Part shown: positions 33,857 to 43,443 of the stretch, piece by piece | How the letters are laid out: each line of letters starts with the position of its first letter | How positions within the stretch are numbered: position 1 is the stretch's first letter | Source: Pseudomonas putida | GTDB taxonomy: Bacteria > Pseudomonadota > Gammaproteobacteria > Pseudomonadales > Pseudomonadaceae | Assembly (NCBI RefSeq): GCF_001976065.1 | Contig: NZ_MNAH01000008.1 | Span: forward strand, 8 to 64,007 | Length of the DNA: 64,000 nt | Direction: 5' to 3' | Notes under the pieces: generated by a model | Told to the model about the DNA's origin: nothing | Databases searched by the model: none | What the model saw: the letters and a program-made list of their open reading frames with translations, nothing else | Program-made: the position numbers and the translations under genes

Positions 33857-34261
33857 TCAACCCTCTTCCAGCCACCAGCGTAGCGGCTTGCCTTCAGCAG
33901 GCCAGAAACGCATCTGGTCGATCGACGAGACGTCCCAGCGCTGCACGCCTTCCAGTGCCTGGAGGAAGCGTTTTTCCTGCTCCATCAGGGCCGGCGCACA
34001 GAGTTTGCGGGTGCTGCCGATCTTGCCGAAGCTCAGCTTGTGGCCTTCCAGGGTGTACGGCGCGAACCAGTGGTTGCAGCCGCCGTTGCCGTAGGCGCGA
34101 CCGTCTTCACCCAGGGTGATGGTCAGGTGGCTGTAATCCATCAACGGACGTTCGCCGATCCATTCCAGGATGTAGCTGCGGTTTTGTTCAAGTTGCACCG
34201 GTTCGGCGGCGCAGCCCAGCAGGCTTGCACCCACCATCGCGGTCAGAGCGAGGCGTTTCAT
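33857..34261 (-). CDS. META-domain lipoprotein (HslJ-like)
   Basis: 134 residues from ATG 34261, which overlaps the upstream stop (ATGA) and has GGAG before it. A lipobox SLLGC marks a lipoprotein. The remainder resembles META/HslJ domains: GNGGCNHWFAPY and the pairing of that Cys with one in KLCAPALM. The family is linked to stress and novobiocin resistance in E. coli; the role here is unknown. Confidence 0.75.
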   Translation of the reverse strand: MKRLALTAMVGASLLGCAAEPVQLEQNRSYILEWIGERPLMDYSHLTITLGEDGRAYGNGGCNHWFAPYTLEGHKLSFGKIGSTRKLCAPALMEQEKRFLQALEGVQRWDVSSIDQMRFWPAEGKPLRWWLEEG

Positions 34262-34695
34262 CACGCAGACTCCTGGCATTTTGGGCACAGGTGCTTGTCA
34301 CCCACGGTGGTCCAGCCCAGCTCGGCAATCCGCGCGGTGGCGGCAGGCTTTTCGGCCTTGTTGCCCAGCTTGGCGTCAACAGCGAACTCGAAACTCAGCT
34401 CCTTGGCGCAGCTGTCGCAGTTCACCTGCCAGGTATGGATCGCCAGTTCGCCGAACACCGGGCCACTGGCCACTGCGACCCATTGACCCGGCGGATTGAT
34501 CAGGTGGCGAACCGTTTCGACGGTCAGGCGCATGGACAAGTCCTTGGCGCCCTTGAGGGTCACGACCAGCACGTCGTTGTTACGAATCGAGCCGCCGTTG
34601 CCGGTGACCTGATAACGCCCCGGCACCAGGGCGCGGCATTCGGTGAGGGTGTGTTGCGGGTTCATCAGGGTGTAGCGGAAATCGTGTTCGACCAT
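34261..34695 (-). CDS. Conserved-looking protein of unknown function with two CxxC pairs
   Basis: 144 residues from ATG 34695, with GGAGG at ideal spacing. I do not recognise the family. CDSC in the middle and CPKC at the C-terminus could together hold one zinc. No signal peptide or membrane segment is seen, so it is probably cytoplasmic. It is the first gene of a two-gene unit with the META lipoprotein, overlapping by 1-4 nt. Confidence 0.75.
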   Translation of the reverse strand: MVEHDFRYTLMNPQHTLTECRALVPGRYQVTGNGGSIRNNDVLVVTLKGAKDLSMRLTVETVRHLINPPGQWVAVASGPVFGELAIHTWQVNCDSCAKELSFEFAVDAKLGNKAEKPAATARIAELGWTTVGDKHLCPKCQESA

Positions 34696-34772
34696 GGGTC
34701 CTCCAAATATGCGCGATATGCTAGCACGGGCATACGCGCAGCATGGTGCGGGCATATGACCTTCGATCAGGT

Positions 34773-35765
34773 TCAACCACCCTCGACCTGATTCTCCGGG
34801 GCCCCGGCCGTCCAGGCCGCGATGTTCTGCAAGGTGGTCGCGGCAATCGCGCCCAAGGCTTCACGGGTCAGGAAAGCCTGGTGCGCCGTGACGATCACGT
34901 TGGGGAAGGTCAGCAACCGTGCCAATACGTCGTCCTGCAACGGCAGATCGGAGCGGTCCTCGAAAAACAATTGGGCTTCTTCTTCGTACACATCCAGTCC
35001 CAAATAACCGAGTTGACCGCTCTTCAAAGCATCGATCAGCGCAGGGGTGTCGACCAGGCCGCCGCGGCCGGTATTGATCAGCATGGTGCCTGGCTGCATG
35101 TGCGCCAGGGATTGGCGGTTGATCAAATGCTTGCTCTGCTCGTTGAGCGGACAGTGCAGGCTGATGATCTGCGACTCGGCAAGGAGCTGTGGCAAGTCCA
35201 GGTAGCGGGCGCCAAGGGCTTCGACCTGCGGGTTGGGGAACGGATCGTAGGCCAGCAGTTGGCAGCCGAACCCATTCATGATTTTCGCGAAGGTCGCGCC
35301 GATCTGCCCGGTGCCGACCACGCCGACGGTCTTGCCCACCAGGTCGAACCCCGTCAGCCCGTGCAGGCTGAAATCCCCTTCGCGGGTGCGGTTGTAGGCG
35401 CGGTGCAAGCGGCGGTTGAGTGCCAGGATCAGGGCGACGGCATGCTCGGCCACGGCGTGGGGCGAATAGGCCGGGACGCGCACGATCGCCAGCCCCAGGC
35501 GCTTCGCTGCCGCGAGGTCGACATGGTTGTAGCCCGCCGAGCGCAGGGCGATCAGGCGTGTACCGCCTGCGGCCAGGCGTTCGAGTACCGGGGCGCCGAG
35601 GTCGTCATTGATGAAGGCGCAGACCACCTCGTGATGCTCGGCCAATGCGACGGTATCGAGGCTCAGGCGTGCCGACTGAAAGTGCAATTCGATACCGGGC
35701 GGCAGATTGGCGGCGAGAAAGCTGTCGCGGTCGTAGGTCTGGCTGCTGAATAGAATCGTGCGCAT
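34773..35765 (-). CDS. ldhA: D-lactate dehydrogenase (NAD-dependent), LdhA
   Basis: 330 residues from ATG 35765, with AGGGAG upstream. This is a D-2-hydroxyacid dehydrogenase: GVVGTGQIGATFA binds NAD, ALRSAGYNHVD carries the catalytic Arg, and VTAHQAFLT the catalytic His. The segments match fermentative LdhA. It converts pyruvate to D-lactate in the cytoplasm. It is 74 bp downstream of gacS on the same strand, the order I recall for PA0927-PA0928. Confidence 0.9.
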   Translation of the reverse strand: MRTILFSSQTYDRDSFLAANLPPGIELHFQSARLSLDTVALAEHHEVVCAFINDDLGAPVLERLAAGGTRLIALRSAGYNHVDLAAAKRLGLAIVRVPAYSPHAVAEHAVALILALNRRLHRAYNRTREGDFSLHGLTGFDLVGKTVGVVGTGQIGATFAKIMNGFGCQLLAYDPFPNPQVEALGARYLDLPQLLAESQIISLHCPLNEQSKHLINRQSLAHMQPGTMLINTGRGGLVDTPALIDALKSGQLGYLGLDVYEEEAQLFFEDRSDLPLQDDVLARLLTFPNVIVTAHQAFLTREALGAIAATTLQNIAAWTAGAPENQVEGG

Positions 35766-35839
35766 GGGTTCTCCCTGAATGTCCTGGCGTTTCGCACCTA
35801 CATTATTCGCCCATGCATCGTCGGGCGCCTTGCGCTGCA

Positions 35840-38593
35840 TCAGGCGTTGATGCGTGCCTGGGCGGCCAGGCGATTGATCGCCCGGTCGAGATCCTCAAGC
35901 GCGCCGAAGGCCTTCGGGTCTTTCTGCTTGAGCAGGGTTTCACTGCGTTGGCAGGCGGCGCGCAGTTGCGGCACGCCGCAATAGCGGGTCGCGCCGTGCA
36001 GGCGATGGACCCGCTCGATCAGGGCGTTGTGGTCATTGCTTTGCTGGGCCTGGCGGATGGCTTCGCGGTCGGCTTCCAGCGACGCCAGCAGCATTGCCAG
36101 CATGTCGGCTGCCAGGTCGGCCTTGCCAGCTGCCAGGCGCAAGCCTTCTTCGTGATCGAGCACCTGCAACTCGTAGGTGCTGCCGTGGCTGTCGCCTGCG
36201 CGCTCCGGCGATTGGTTGCGCAGTGCCAGCCCGCTCCATTTGAGGACCACTTGCGCCAGTTGCCGCTCGCTGATCGGCTTGGTCAGGTAATCGTCCATGC
36301 CGCTTTGCAGCAACGCGCGTTTTTCGTTGGCCATGGCATGCGCGGTGAGGGCCACGATCGGCAGAGGCGTGCAATGCCGCTCGCTTTCCCATTGGCGGAT
36401 CGCTTCGGTGCTTTGGCGCCCGTCCATGCCGGGCATCTGCACGTCCATCAGCACCAGGTCGAACGTCTCGTTCTGCACCGCCTTGATCGCCGCATAACCG
36501 CTTTCCACGGCGAGTACCTTGGCGCCCATGTCTTCGAGCAGGGTTTGCACCAGCAGCAAATTGGCCGGGTTGTCGTCGACGCACAGCACCTTCGGCGCGC
36601 GGCTGGACACCGGCTCGTTGGATTCGCTGCGCAACTGCCGCGGGTTGACCAGGTCGGACAGTGCGCGCCGCAGCTTACGGGTACAGGCCGGTTTGGCCTG
36701 GAGCTGGCTGTGGGGGTTGGGCACCGACAGGTGGAACAGCGTCTGTTCCGTGGTGGGGCACAACACCAGCACTTTGCAGCCCAGGTGCTCGAGGTCCCAG
36801 ATGTGCTGGTTGAGACGTTCCGGAGGCATGTCGTTGCTGGTGATCCCCAGCACCGCAAGCTCGATCGCCTGATCGGTCTGGTGTGCGCCGGTGACGCCGT
36901 TGGTCAGGCTCTCCAGGGTATTGAACGGGGTGACGTCCAGGCCGCAGTCTTCCAGTTGATGCTGCAACGCCTGGCGCGCCAGCTCATGGTTTTCCAGCAC
37001 TGCAACCCGCCGCCCGAGCAGTGGCGCGCTCGGCAAATCTTCGGCATCGTCGCGGGTCTTGGGCAGGTTCAGGCTGATCCAGAATTCCGATCCTTCGCCC
37101 GGCGTGCTATCGACGCCAATTTCGCCACCCATTTGTTCGATCAGACGCTTGGAGATCACCAACCCCAGGCCGGTGCCGCCGGGTTGCCGCGACAGCGAGT
37201 TATCGGCCTGGCTGAAAGCCTGGAACAGCGCGCGTACATCCTGGTTCGACAGGCCGATGCCGGTGTCCTGGACGCTGATGCGCAATTGCACGCTGTCTTC
37301 GTGCTCTTCCTCGAGCATGGCCCGGGCGACGATGGTGCCCTCGCGGGTGAACTTGATCGCGTTGCTGACCAGGTTGGTCAGGATCTGCTTGAGCCGCAAC
37401 GGATCACCCACCAGCGACAGGGGCGTGTCGCGATAGACCAGGCTGATCAGCTCCAGCTGTTTGGCGTGGGCGGCCGGGGCGAGGATGGTCAACGTGTCCT
37501 GCAGCAGGTCTCGCAGATTGAACGGAATATGGTCGAGCACCAGCTTGCCGGCCTCGATCTTCGAAAAGTCGAGGATCTCGTTGATGATCCCCAGCAGGCT
37601 GTCGGCGGATTTTTCGATGGTGCCCAGGTAATCGAGCTGGCGCGGGGTCAGTTCACTTTTTTGCAGCAGGTGGGTGAAGCCAAGGATGCCGTTGAGCGGC
37701 GTGCGAATTTCATGGCTCATATTGGCCAGGAACTCGGACTTGATCCGGCTCGCCTCCAGCGCTTCCATGCGTGCAAGGTCAAGTTCGATATTCTGGATCT
37801 CGATGGTCTCGAGATTCTGGCGCACGTCCTCGGTGGCCTGGTCGATGCTGTGTTGCAGTTCTTCCTGGGCATTCTGCAGGGTGCCGGCCATGCGATTGAT
37901 GCCGGAGGCCAATTCATCCAGCTCCTGGCTGCCCAGAGGCGGCAGGCGGGTTTCCAGGTGACCGTCCTTGAGTTGCGCCACGGCTTGTTTGATCTGGGTC
38001 AGCGGCCGATTGATCGTGCGGCCCATACGCAAGGCCAGCAACGCTGCGCCTCCGAGGCCAGCGCCGATCATCAGCAGGCTGGCGAACAGGCTGCGGTAGC
38101 CGCGCAGCAACATGCCGGTGTGGGACAGCTCGAGTTCGACCCAGCCCAGCAGGCGGTCGGCTTCGTCAGGGATCACGTCGCCCGCCAGGTTGCGGTGTTT
38201 GCCGAATACCGGCAGCAGATAACGCGTTGCTTCGCTGCCACTGCGGCGCAGCATTCGAGAGTCACCGCCCATTGGCGCCTGGGTCAGCATGATCGGCCCG
38301 GCGTGGGCCAGGGGCGTGCGATCTGGCGCAAGGAACGTCACGGCGCGCACGTCCGGTTGTTCCAGGGACTGGGTGGCGATACGTTCCAGCAGCTCGTTGT
38401 TGTTATGCCCCATGGCGGGCGCCACCAGCGGCGCCAGTTGCTCGGCGATCATTTCGCCACGCTGCAGGAGTTGGGTTTGCAGGTCCGATTGCTGCATCCA
38501 GGTGAAATAACCGCCCAGGACCAATGCCATGAGGCTGGTCGGCAGCAACGTCAGCAGCAGCACGCGGCCTTTGATTCCCAGTTTCGTCAGCAC
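35840..38593 (-). CDS. gacS: Hybrid sensor kinase GacS
   Basis: 917 residues from GTG 38593 (GGAGAGA upstream), exactly the GacS length; the ATG-led extension to 38650 is rejected. Order: membrane segment ~11-32, periplasmic loop, membrane segment ~165-190, HAMP, H-box with H294 (NMSHEIRTPLNG), HATPase_c (NLVSNAIKFT, GGTGLGLVI), a degenerate receiver region, a true receiver (VLMDVQMPGMDG) and an HPt domain (RVHRLHGATRYCG). It phosphorylates GacA to raise the Rsm small RNAs, controlling secondary metabolism, biofilm and motility. Confidence 0.96.
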   Translation of the reverse strand: MLTKLGIKGRVLLLTLLPTSLMALVLGGYFTWMQQSDLQTQLLQRGEMIAEQLAPLVAPAMGHNNNELLERIATQSLEQPDVRAVTFLAPDRTPLAHAGPIMLTQAPMGGDSRMLRRSGSEATRYLLPVFGKHRNLAGDVIPDEADRLLGWVELELSHTGMLLRGYRSLFASLLMIGAGLGGAALLALRMGRTINRPLTQIKQAVAQLKDGHLETRLPPLGSQELDELASGINRMAGTLQNAQEELQHSIDQATEDVRQNLETIEIQNIELDLARMEALEASRIKSEFLANMSHEIRTPLNGILGFTHLLQKSELTPRQLDYLGTIEKSADSLLGIINEILDFSKIEAGKLVLDHIPFNLRDLLQDTLTILAPAAHAKQLELISLVYRDTPLSLVGDPLRLKQILTNLVSNAIKFTREGTIVARAMLEEEHEDSVQLRISVQDTGIGLSNQDVRALFQAFSQADNSLSRQPGGTGLGLVISKRLIEQMGGEIGVDSTPGEGSEFWISLNLPKTRDDAEDLPSAPLLGRRVAVLENHELARQALQHQLEDCGLDVTPFNTLESLTNGVTGAHQTDQAIELAVLGITSNDMPPERLNQHIWDLEHLGCKVLVLCPTTEQTLFHLSVPNPHSQLQAKPACTRKLRRALSDLVNPRQLRSESNEPVSSRAPKVLCVDDNPANLLLVQTLLEDMGAKVLAVESGYAAIKAVQNETFDLVLMDVQMPGMDGRQSTEAIRQWESERHCTPLPIVALTAHAMANEKRALLQSGMDDYLTKPISERQLAQVVLKWSGLALRNQSPERAGDSHGSTYELQVLDHEEGLRLAAGKADLAADMLAMLLASLEADREAIRQAQQSNDHNALIERVHRLHGATRYCGVPQLRAACQRSETLLKQKDPKAFGALEDLDRAINRLAAQARINA

Positions 38594-38783
38594 GCCTCTC
38601 TCCTGCAACCGGCTATTTATCGGGCTGCGCATGCGTCCGGCACGCGCCACTTGCGCAGTGTAGCGATTTGCAAGCGGGCGATCCTCGATAATTCATGTCG
38701 TCACTCGTCGGTTGCTCGTGCGCTTTTGTGCCCTGCGCAAACCCTCGGGTTGCCCCGGACGAAGCAATCTTGAATAATTAACG

Positions 38784-38802
38784 ACTGAGAATTATTTGCA
38801 GA
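38784..38802 (+). promoter_or_regulatory. Fur-box-like site at the PirR-like gene
   Basis: The stretch shares TGAGAATTATT and 14 of 19 bases with a canonical Fur box; the right half is poor. It overlaps the start codon. A flanking AATAATT...AATTATT repeat (38774-38797) adds dyad symmetry. Confidence 0.5.
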
Positions 38803-39527
38803 TGCTAATGACGACCATCAACGCAGGCCATCCCCGAATCCTCTCCATCGAAGACGACCTCGTACTCGGTGCCTATGTTCATGAACATCTGGGCCGCAGC
38901 GGTTTCCAGGTGACTTGGTGCCAGAACGGCCAGGAAGGTCTGGACATTGCACGCAAGCAAGCCTTCGATGTGGTGTTGATGGACATCCTGTTGCCGGGGC
39001 TGGACGGGCTGGCGGTGCTGACGCAACTGCGCCGCAGCCATTCCACCCCGGTGCTGCTGATGTCGGCCCTCGGCGCCGAGGCCGACCGCATCAGCGGCTT
39101 CCGCCTGGGGGCCGATGATTACCTGCCCAAACCCTTCAGCATGGCCGAGTTGCGCGTGCGCATCGAAGCCATCCTGCGCCGGGTGGCACTCGATCGCCGA
39201 CCGACGCCGGTGGCGATGGTAGCCGAGGTGGACAGTCTGCGTTTCGACGACGAACACTGCGACGTTTTTTATCGCCAGCAACCTGCCGGCCTGACCCGCA
39301 GTGAGTATCGCCTGCTAGAGACCCTGAGCCGCAGCGTCGATGAAGTGTTGAGCAAGGCCTTCCTTTATCAGCAGGTGCTGCAGCGCGGTTATGCCGCCCA
39401 CGATCGCAGCCTGGACATGCACATCAGCCAGATTCGCCGCAAACTCAAGGCCATTGGCTATACCGAGCGGGAGGTGCGCACGGTCTGGGGCAAGGGCTAC
39501 AGCCTGAGTGCCGTCGATGAAATGTAA
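38802..39527 (+). CDS. OmpR-family response regulator, PirR/PfeR-like
   Basis: 241 residues from ATG 38802 (ATG 38808 also possible; no strong ribosome site). Receiver domain with IEDD (17-19 region), phospho-acceptor D61 (LMDILLPGLDG) and K in LPKPF; winged-helix domain in the second half (SLDMHISQIRRKL, TVWGKGYSL). It overlaps the kinase gene by 11 nt. The neighbourhood gacS-RR-HK-cysM fits the P. aeruginosa pirR-pirS locus, which controls an enterobactin-type receptor; the receptor gene pirA is absent here. Confidence 0.8.
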   Translation: MLMTTINAGHPRILSIEDDLVLGAYVHEHLGRSGFQVTWCQNGQEGLDIARKQAFDVVLMDILLPGLDGLAVLTQLRRSHSTPVLLMSALGAEADRISGFRLGADDYLPKPFSMAELRVRIEAILRRVALDRRPTPVAMVAEVDSLRFDDEHCDVFYRQQPAGLTRSEYRLLETLSRSVDEVLSKAFLYQQVLQRGYAAHDRSLDMHISQIRRKLKAIGYTEREVRTVWGKGYSLSAVDEM

Positions 39528-40920
39528 CTTGCCGGGCCGGCATTCGCTGTTCTGGAAACTGGCCTGCCTGCTGGTGGCGTTCTGCCTGCTGATGATCTGG
39601 TTGAGCTGGTCCTGGGGCCGCTACATGGAACAGCGCAATCAGTTCCTGTCGGACTTGGCCCGAGGCACCCTGACGCGTTATGCCGCGGAGGCGGAGCAGG
39701 CGTGGCAACAGCGCCGGACCGATGGGGTCGATGAGTGGCTGCAGACCATGCATCACCGGGAACAGAGTTGGGTCGGAGTCATCGGCGGGGATCTGCAGTC
39801 CTTGAGCAGCTTTGCGCTGACCGACGATGAAATAGAACACCTGACGTTTCTGCGCGGCCTGGACTGGCCCATCCACAAGAAAGGCCGGCCGTGGATGCGG
39901 GTGCCGTTTCCCGGCGACCCTTCCGTCGGCAGCCTGGTGATCGAACTGCCACAACGATTCGTGCCCGGACGCTACCGGGTGTTCTGGCGGGTGATCACCA
40001 ACGGGGTCATTCCCGGGTTGTTCACCTTGCTGTTGTGCGTCGGCCTGTACCGCTTGCTGGTGGTGCCGCTCAATCACCTGCGTGAACAGGCCAACGCCTG
40101 GCGTGCCGATCAGCTCAATGTGCGACTGTCGCGCCGCACCACCAATCGCGCCGACGAACTGGGGGAGCTGGGCAGGGCGTTCGATCACATGTCCGAACGC
40201 CTGCAAAGCACCGTGGCGCTGCAGCAGCAACTGTTGCGCGACCTGTCCCATGAATTGCGCACGCCGTTGAGCCGCCTGCGGGTGGCCAGCGAAAGCGAGC
40301 AGGGCCTTGAGCAATTGCGCGAGCGCATCGGCCGCGAGGTCGATGGCATGCAGCGGCTGGTGGAAGACACACTGCAACTGGCCTGGCTCGACACGGAACG
40401 CACGCGATTGCCCGACGAAGCGATCCAGGTCCAGGCCTTGTGGGAAATGCTCACGGAAAACGCCTGCTACGAAAGTTGCTGGCCGGACGGGCAGTTGCAA
40501 TGTTCGGTGGACGCCTCCTGCTGGGTGCGCGGCCACCTCAATACCCTGGCCCAGGCCCTGGAAAACATGCTGCGCAATGCGATCCGACATTCGCCCAAGG
40601 GTGGCGTGGTCACCCTAGGCGGGCGACGCGATGGCGATTACTGGCACCTGTGGATGGACGATCAGGGTGGCGGGGTGGCGGAAGCGGATCTGGAGCGCAT
40701 CTTCCTGCCCTTTACCCGGCTCGACGGTTCGCGCCCGGGGAATGGTGGGTTCGGTTTGGGCTTGAGCATCGCCAGGAATGCGGTGCAACGACAGGGCGGC
40801 AAGCTCTGGGCGCAGAACACCGGCAGCGGGTTGCGGATGAACATGCGCTTGGTGGCGGACGATGGAACTCTCAGCGATGACGCCCTCGCCAGCACACTAT
40901 CCCATCCACAATCGCTCTGA
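39517..40920 (+). CDS. Membrane sensor histidine kinase, PirS/PfeS-like
   Basis: 467 residues from ATG 39517, overlapping the regulator stop. Membrane segments at ~13-35 and ~160-183 enclose a periplasmic sensor of ~125 residues. Then HAMP, an H-box (DLSHELRTPLSRLR) and HATPase_c (NMLRNAIRHSP, DDQGGGV, NGGFGLGLSI). Together with the upstream regulator it may sense ferric-siderophore or periplasmic iron status; that role is inferred from position and the Fur-like site. Confidence 0.82.
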   Translation: MKCNLPGRHSLFWKLACLLVAFCLLMIWLSWSWGRYMEQRNQFLSDLARGTLTRYAAEAEQAWQQRRTDGVDEWLQTMHHREQSWVGVIGGDLQSLSSFALTDDEIEHLTFLRGLDWPIHKKGRPWMRVPFPGDPSVGSLVIELPQRFVPGRYRVFWRVITNGVIPGLFTLLLCVGLYRLLVVPLNHLREQANAWRADQLNVRLSRRTTNRADELGELGRAFDHMSERLQSTVALQQQLLRDLSHELRTPLSRLRVASESEQGLEQLRERIGREVDGMQRLVEDTLQLAWLDTERTRLPDEAIQVQALWEMLTENACYESCWPDGQLQCSVDASCWVRGHLNTLAQALENMLRNAIRHSPKGGVVTLGGRRDGDYWHLWMDDQGGGVAEADLERIFLPFTRLDGSRPGNGGFGLGLSIARNAVQRQGGKLWAQNTGSGLRMNMRLVADDGTLSDDALASTLSHPQSL

Positions 40921-41067
40921 TTCGCAAGGAGGCGCAAGCGGCTTCATGTCCTGTCTTGTGAACCCGCCTTATTCCCACAAGCCATAAGCACCGCACTTTG
41001 CGTGATATGGCCTTCGCAGGTTTGCCGGTATGATAGGCGCCCCCGCAGTCTGGATTGCGAATACGCC

Positions 41068-41970
41068 ATGACCTTGCAGTACCCAACCATCGCCGATTGC
41101 GTCGGCAACACTCCGCTGGTCCGTTTGCAGCGCCTGCCCGGCGCCACCAGCAATACCCTTTTGCTCAAGCTCGAGGGGAACAACCCGGCGGGTTCGGTCA
41201 AGGACCGTCCGGCGCTGTCGATGATCACCCGCGCCGAGTTGCGCGGACAGATCCACGCCGGTGATACGTTGATCGAAGCGACTTCCGGTAATACCGGGAT
41301 TGCGCTGGCGATGGCTGCCGCGATCAAGGGTTACAAGATGATCCTGATCATGCCGGACAACTCCAGCGCCGAACGCAAGGCAGCGATGACCGCCTATGGC
41401 GCCGAGTTGATCCTGGTCAGCCAGGAAGAGGGCATGGAAGGTGCCCGTGACCTCGCCCAGCGCATGGAGGCCGAAGGCCGTGGCAAGGTGCTTGACCAGT
41501 TCGCCAACGGTGACAACCCCGAGGCGCACTACACCACCACCGGTCCGGAAATCTGGCGCCAGACCCAGGGCACCATCACCCATTTTGTCAGCTCCATGGG
41601 AACCACCGGCACGATCATGGGCGTCTCGCGCTACTTGAAAGAGCAGAGCGACCACGTGCAGATCATCGGCCTGCAACCGATGGAAGGCTCGGCCATTCCC
41701 GGCATCCGCCGCTGGCCGCAGGAATACCTGCCGAAGATCTACCAGGCCGAGCGCGTCGACCGCATCGTCGACATGGCGCAAAGCGAAGCCGAAGACGTCA
41801 CCCGGCGTCTGGCCCGCGAGGAAGGCATCTTCTGTGGCGTGTCCTCGGGCGGGGCGGTGGCAGCGATGCTGCGCCTGTCCAAAGAAGTTGAAAACGCGGT
41901 GATCGTCGCGATCATCTGCGACCGTGGCGACCGATATCTGTCGACCGGCATTTTCGACGCGCCCAACTGA
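41068..41970 (+). CDS. cysM: Cysteine synthase CysM
   Basis: 300 residues from ATG 41068. The PLP lysine is K45 in NPAGSVKDRPA, the substrate loop is EATSGNTGIALA and the phosphate-binding loop is SMGTTGTIMG. Motifs and length match CysM (O-acetylserine sulfhydrylase B), which makes cysteine from O-acetylserine with sulphide or thiosulphate. It overlaps rlmD by one base and is co-transcribed with it. Confidence 0.93.
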   Translation: MTLQYPTIADCVGNTPLVRLQRLPGATSNTLLLKLEGNNPAGSVKDRPALSMITRAELRGQIHAGDTLIEATSGNTGIALAMAAAIKGYKMILIMPDNSSAERKAAMTAYGAELILVSQEEGMEGARDLAQRMEAEGRGKVLDQFANGDNPEAHYTTTGPEIWRQTQGTITHFVSSMGTTGTIMGVSRYLKEQSDHVQIIGLQPMEGSAIPGIRRWPQEYLPKIYQAERVDRIVDMAQSEAEDVTRRLAREEGIFCGVSSGGAVAAMLRLSKEVENAVIVAIICDRGDRYLSTGIFDAPN

Positions 41971-43322
41971 TGGCCAAGCACGAGAGAGGCCTGCGCTTCC
42001 AACCCACCGGCGGCAGCAAGGCCCCGCAAGTCCCGACCGGCAAAAAGCAGCGCCTGAACATCGAGCGCCTGGCCAATGACGGTCGTGGTATCGCGTTTTT
42101 CGAAGGTCGCACCTGGTTCGTCATCGGCGCACTGGCCGGTGAGGAGGTCGAGGCGCGGGTGCTCGGCGCCCACGGCAAAGTGGTCGAGGCGCGTACCGAG
42201 CGAGTATTCAAGGCCAGCGAACTGCGCCGCCCCGCACCTTGCGCCCACGCCGGCCGTTGCGGCGGCTGCAGCGTGCAACACTTGCCCCACAACGAACAAC
42301 TCGCCCTGAAACAGCGCATGCTCGCCGAGCAATTGTCCAAGGTCGCAGGTGTCGAGCCCGAAGAGTGGGCTGCACCATTAAGCGGTCCGGAATTCGCTTA
42401 CCGCCGTCGCGCCCGAGTGGCCGTGCGCTGGGACATGAAGGCGAAAAAACTCGAAGTCGGTTTTCGCGCCGCCGGCAGCCAGGACATTGTCGGCATCGAT
42501 GATTGCCCGGTACTGGTACAGCCCTTGCAACCGATCATGGCCCGCTTGCCGCAAATGCTGCGGCGTTTGAGCAAGCCGCAAGCCCTGGGTCACGTGGAGT
42601 TGTTCAGCGGTTCATCGCTGGCGGTATTGCTGCGTCACATGGCGCCGTTGTCCGAAAGCGACATGACCATCCTCAAGGAGTTCTGCGCGTTCCATGAAGC
42701 CCAGTTGTGGTTGCACGGTGAAGGCGAGCCGCATCCGGTCGAGGCTGACCAGTCCTTGGGTTATCGTCTTGAGCAGTGGGATCTGAACCTGGCGTACCGG
42801 CCTGGAGATTTCATCCAGGTCAATGCCGGAGTCAACGAAGCGATGGTCGCCCAGGCGCTCGACTGGTTGAAACCAAAAGCCGATGAGCGTGTTCTCGATC
42901 TATTCTGTGGGTTGGGTAACTTTGCCTTGCCGTTGGCCAAAGCCGTTCGCGAAGTCGTGGCGGTGGAGGGGGTGCAGGTGATGGTCGATCGCGCCGCCGC
43001 GAATGCGATCAGCAACAATCTGCATAACGCTAAATTTTTTCAGGCCGATTTATCCCAGCCTTTGACCGATGCCGAATGGGCCGGCGAAGGCTTTTGTGCG
43101 GTACTCTTGGACCCACCGCGTGACGGCGCTTTCGAGGTCGTGCGCAAGCTCAAGTCCCTGGGGGCCGAGCGATTGGTGTATGTGTCGTGCAACCCTGCAA
43201 CCCTGGCGCGCGACACGGTCGAATTGATCAAGCAGGGCTACCGGTTAAAACGTGCCGGGATTCTCGATATGTTTCCTCAGACGGCACATGTCGAGGCCAT
43301 GGCGTTATTTGAAGCGAGCTAG
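41970..43322 (+). CDS. rlmD: 23S rRNA (uracil-1939-C5)-methyltransferase RlmD
   Basis: 450 residues. An N-terminal TRAM region (RLANDGRGIAFFEG) is followed by an iron-sulphur cluster motif CAHAGRCGGCSVQH with a matching early Cys, then the SAM methyltransferase core: LDLFCGLGNFALPLA, LDPPRDGA and the catalytic SCNPATLARD. The enzyme methylates U1939 of 23S rRNA. ATG 41970 overlaps the cysM stop. Confidence 0.94.
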   Translation: MAKHERGLRFQPTGGSKAPQVPTGKKQRLNIERLANDGRGIAFFEGRTWFVIGALAGEEVEARVLGAHGKVVEARTERVFKASELRRPAPCAHAGRCGGCSVQHLPHNEQLALKQRMLAEQLSKVAGVEPEEWAAPLSGPEFAYRRRARVAVRWDMKAKKLEVGFRAAGSQDIVGIDDCPVLVQPLQPIMARLPQMLRRLSKPQALGHVELFSGSSLAVLLRHMAPLSESDMTILKEFCAFHEAQLWLHGEGEPHPVEADQSLGYRLEQWDLNLAYRPGDFIQVNAGVNEAMVAQALDWLKPKADERVLDLFCGLGNFALPLAKAVREVVAVEGVQVMVDRAAANAISNNLHNAKFFQADLSQPLTDAEWAGEGFCAVLLDPPRDGAFEVVRKLKSLGAERLVYVSCNPATLARDTVELIKQGYRLKRAGILDMFPQTAHVEAMALFEAS

Positions 43323-43443
43323 GATGCTCGTCTGGTCCGACTGGCCCGCCCGTGCAGCCGCGTACCAGCCCGACGTGGGCTCATGGGCAACGAAGGTCAG
43401 CGATTTGACGCATTGAATCTGCGTCGTAGGGAAGGTAAGCAAG

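Noticed and set aside
35813..38773. A 986-codon open frame on the plus strand
   Set aside because: Antisense to gacS; the high GC third-position bias of gacS opens this frame. No recognisable domains.
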